From the NCBI GenBank assembly GCA_023389545.1, contig JAEWEI010000172.1:1-5747 (forward strand): a stretch of DNA of 5,747 nt, given 5' to 3'. A program made the position numbers and the translations under genes. Below the pieces are notes generated by a model. That model was not told the origin of the DNA and made no database searches. It was given only the letters and a program-made list of their open reading frames with translations. This document shows, piece by piece, positions 4,504-5,747 of this stretch (its first letter is position 1; the number at the start of each line of letters is the position of its first letter). Origin of the DNA: Actinomycetes bacterium. Lineage in GTDB: Bacteria; Actinomycetota; Actinomycetes; Actinomycetales; Cellulomonadaceae.

Positions 4504-5511
4504 TCAAGTTGTGGACTGGCCGGTGGGCGGCTCGGTGGACAACAACTCCAGATCCACCGATACCGCGAGGTCGGAGCCCGCGCCCTCGGTGAAGATCACG
4601 CCCCGCAGAGGTGGCACATCCGCATAATCGCGGCCCCACCCGAGGACGACATGCCGATCGCCCACGAACAGGTCGTTGGTGGGGTCCACCTCCACCCATC
4701 CGGCGCCGGGCGCCCAGGCGGACACCCATGCGTGCGACGCGTCAGCTCCCCGCACCTTGGGGCGGCCCGGTGGGGGCGACGTCTCCAGGTAGCCGCTCGT
4801 GTACCGCGCAGGCAGGCCGTGCACACGCAGCGCCGCGATCATCAGATGGGCGAAGTCCTGGCACACGCCCGCACGCTGGGCCAGCACCTCGGCCTGCGTG
4901 GCGCCCACAGTCGTGGAGCCCGGACGATAGGCGAGCTCCGTGCGGATGCGATGCGCGAGGTCCGCCAGGACATCGCCCAGGGGGCGCCCCGGAGTGAACG
5001 TGGGCGCCGACCATGCCCGCGCCTCGGCGGACAGCGCGACATGGCGCGACGGCAGCAGGGCCTCGCGGAGCGCCAGCGGCCGGGCGTCTCCGTGCCCCTC
5101 AGACAGCGCGCCCTCAGAGAGTGCGCCCTCAGAGAGTGCGCCCCCAGGCCCCGGTGCGCCCGCCAGAGCCGCCCGGGCCGCCCTGGCGGCATCCTCCCAG
5201 CCGACATCGGGCAGGCTCGCGACGGTGGCCGCCGTCCGGGAGACCGCCACAGTCGAGAGGGCTGTGACCACGAGCTCGCGGTGCGGGCTCGTCACAGCGA
5301 AGTACGTCGATCCGTTGCCGAAGTAGTCGGTGTGCGCCTCGGTGTCCGACGGCGCAGGGTCCACAGTGACTGTGGAGTCGAGCAGGCGCTGATCGGGAAG
5401 GTCGCGGGGGACCAGCATGGTGCGCCCGTACGAGCGCGTCACCGGTGCGGTGTACCGGTAGGTGGTGCGGTGCGACACCGCGTAGGTGCGCGTGGGGCGG
5501 GGGGTGCTCAT
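4504..5511 (-). CDS. Transglutaminase-like cysteine protease with N-terminal beta domain
   Basis: The 335-aa product has a bacterial transglutaminase N-terminal region (residues ~8-95: 'TYAVSHRTTYRYTAPVTRSYGRTMLVPRD', with 'DYFGNGSTYFAV' at 62-73). A variable linker (~100-175) follows, then the papain-fold catalytic core (~178-325). The triad is complete: Cys217 in 'RAGVCQDFAHLM', His260 in 'DASHAWVSAW' and Asp276 in 'GWVEVDPTND'. 'GDRHVVLGWGRDYADVPPLRG' (284-304) is typical of the C-terminal part. Such proteins are predicted peptidases or amidases and are encoded with alpha-E and ATP-grasp proteins. No signal peptide is seen, so it is probably cytoplasmic. ATG 5511 is chosen because it overlaps the alpha-E stop (ATGA) and has GGAG 8 nt upstream (5520-5523). 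The linker carries three copies of GALSE (residues 124-138) from a DNA minisatellite. The protein substrate is unknown. Confidence 0.93.
   Translation of the reverse strand: MSTPRPTRTYAVSHRTTYRYTAPVTRSYGRTMLVPRDLPDQRLLDSTVTVDPAPSDTEAHTDYFGNGSTYFAVTSPHRELVVTALSTVAVSRTAATVASLPDVGWEDAARAARAALAGAPGPGGALSEGALSEGALSEGHGDARPLALREALLPSRHVALSAEARAWSAPTFTPGRPLGDVLADLAHRIRTELAYRPGSTTVGATQAEVLAQRAGVCQDFAHLMIAALRVHGLPARYTSGYLETSPPPGRPKVRGADASHAWVSAWAPGAGWVEVDPTNDLFVGDRHVVLGWGRDYADVPPLRGVIFTEGAGSDLAVSVDLELLSTEPPTGQSTT
5093..5137 (-). repeat. 15-bp minisatellite inside the transglutaminase gene
   Basis: GCGCCCTCAGAGAGT occurs twice in perfect tandem (5108-5122 and 5123-5137). A third copy at 5093-5107 matches at 10 of 15 positions. 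The period keeps frame and encodes GALSE repeats in the linker before the catalytic domain, so copy-number changes would change linker length without breaking the protein. Confidence 0.85.
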
Positions 5512-5747
5512 CGGCCGGGCTCCGGGGCGTCGTCGTCGACGCGGCTCGTGCCCGCGGCCCCGCTCGCGCCCCATACCTCGTCGAATGCGCGGCTCGGCGT
5601 CGGAGGGACGAAGTACACCCGCGCGATCTCGTCGGCGACGGCACCCAGCCGCCAGCGCAGCGACTCGAGCGCGTCAGCAAGCCGGTTGCGGCGCCCGTCG
5701 TCCGAGTCCAGGGCCACGGCCACGGTGTCCAACTCCGTGAGCAGGCC
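5508..5747 (-). CDS. Alpha-E (DUF403) domain protein, C-terminal end only
   Basis: Eighty codons including the TGA (5508-5510) are visible; the gene continues past the window end. The segment 'NRLADALESLRWRLGAVADEIARVYF' resembles the last helices of alpha-E domain proteins, which close with a 'YF' motif. About 30 residues of acidic, glycine-rich tail follow. The identification rests on this segment together with the adjoining transglutaminase gene, a well-known partner. The stop overlaps the downstream start as ATGA, indicating translational coupling. Alpha-E proteins are all-helical, usually near 300 aa, and are thought to act with a circularly permuted ATP-grasp ligase. The biochemical role is not established. 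Confidence 0.72.
   Translation of the reverse strand, partial: GLLTELDTVAVALDSDDGRRNRLADALESLRWRLGAVADEIARVYFVPPTPSRAFDEVWGASGAAGTSRVDDDAPEPGR

Noticed and set aside
5360..5376. Perfect inverted repeat TCCACAG-TGA-CTGTGGA within the transglutaminase gene
   Set aside because: It encodes an ordinary Ser-Thr-Val-Thr-Val-Asp stretch and lies in mid-gene; despite the TCCACA core, chance is the simplest reading.
1..5747. tRNA, rRNA, CRISPR array, insertion sequence or prophage
   Set aside because: No cloverleaf, no regularly spaced repeats, no transposase or integrase and no terminal inverted repeats were seen.

Overview
The window is high-GC bacterial DNA (roughly 70% or more by eye) with strong G/C third-position bias. 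Proteins are alanine-, arginine- and glycine-rich, two genes appear leaderless, and a surface protein ends in a LAxTG-type sorting signal. Together these point to a high-GC actinobacterium, plausibly a member of Micrococcales (Cellulomonas-like). The genus is an inference.

Layout. (1) 1-899 (+) is the 3' end of a secreted HtaA-domain heme-binding surface protein with an LATTG sorting motif, closed by a 17-bp hairpin at 919-966. (2) 1101-2441 (+) is a stand-alone regulator: AcoR-type N-terminus, GAF sensor and C-terminal winged-helix DNA-binding module, with no AAA+ domain. A promoter candidate with an overlapping inverted repeat lies upstream. (3) 2442-2749 is a 308-nt gap with a DnaA-box-like 9-mer, a short direct repeat, two hairpins and a leaderless promoter. 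(4) 2750-3304 (+) is a DinB/YfiT-type four-helix-bundle protein with the histidines expected of a metal site. (5) 3305-3474 holds a cluster of DnaA-box-like sequences and a second leaderless promoter. (6) 3475-4401 (+) is a 308-aa protein I do not recognise, with what looks like an internal duplication. (7) 4402-4503 is a convergent gap with a terminator hairpin that starts at the stop codon of the gene before it, and a second copy of the DnaA-box-like module. (8) On the minus strand an alpha-E (DUF403) domain protein (5508-5747, cut by the window end) overlaps by ATGA the start of a transglutaminase-like cysteine protease gene (4504-5511).

The plus-strand genes look like separately transcribed units, each with its own promoter and/or terminator, rather than one operon. 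The only clear operon is the minus-strand alpha-E/transglutaminase pair. In other bacteria this pair goes with a circularly permuted ATP-grasp enzyme in a predicted peptide-ligation/cleavage system. That third gene, if present, would lie beyond position 5747.

I do not see a clear new multi-gene system. The most unusual structure is non-coding: two nearly identical modules (TTATCCACA, then CTGTCCACA, then an inverted TGTG element) flank the unknown gene, and a third perfect DnaA-box-like 9-mer lies in the gap before the DinB gene. None of these is beside recognisable origin genes.
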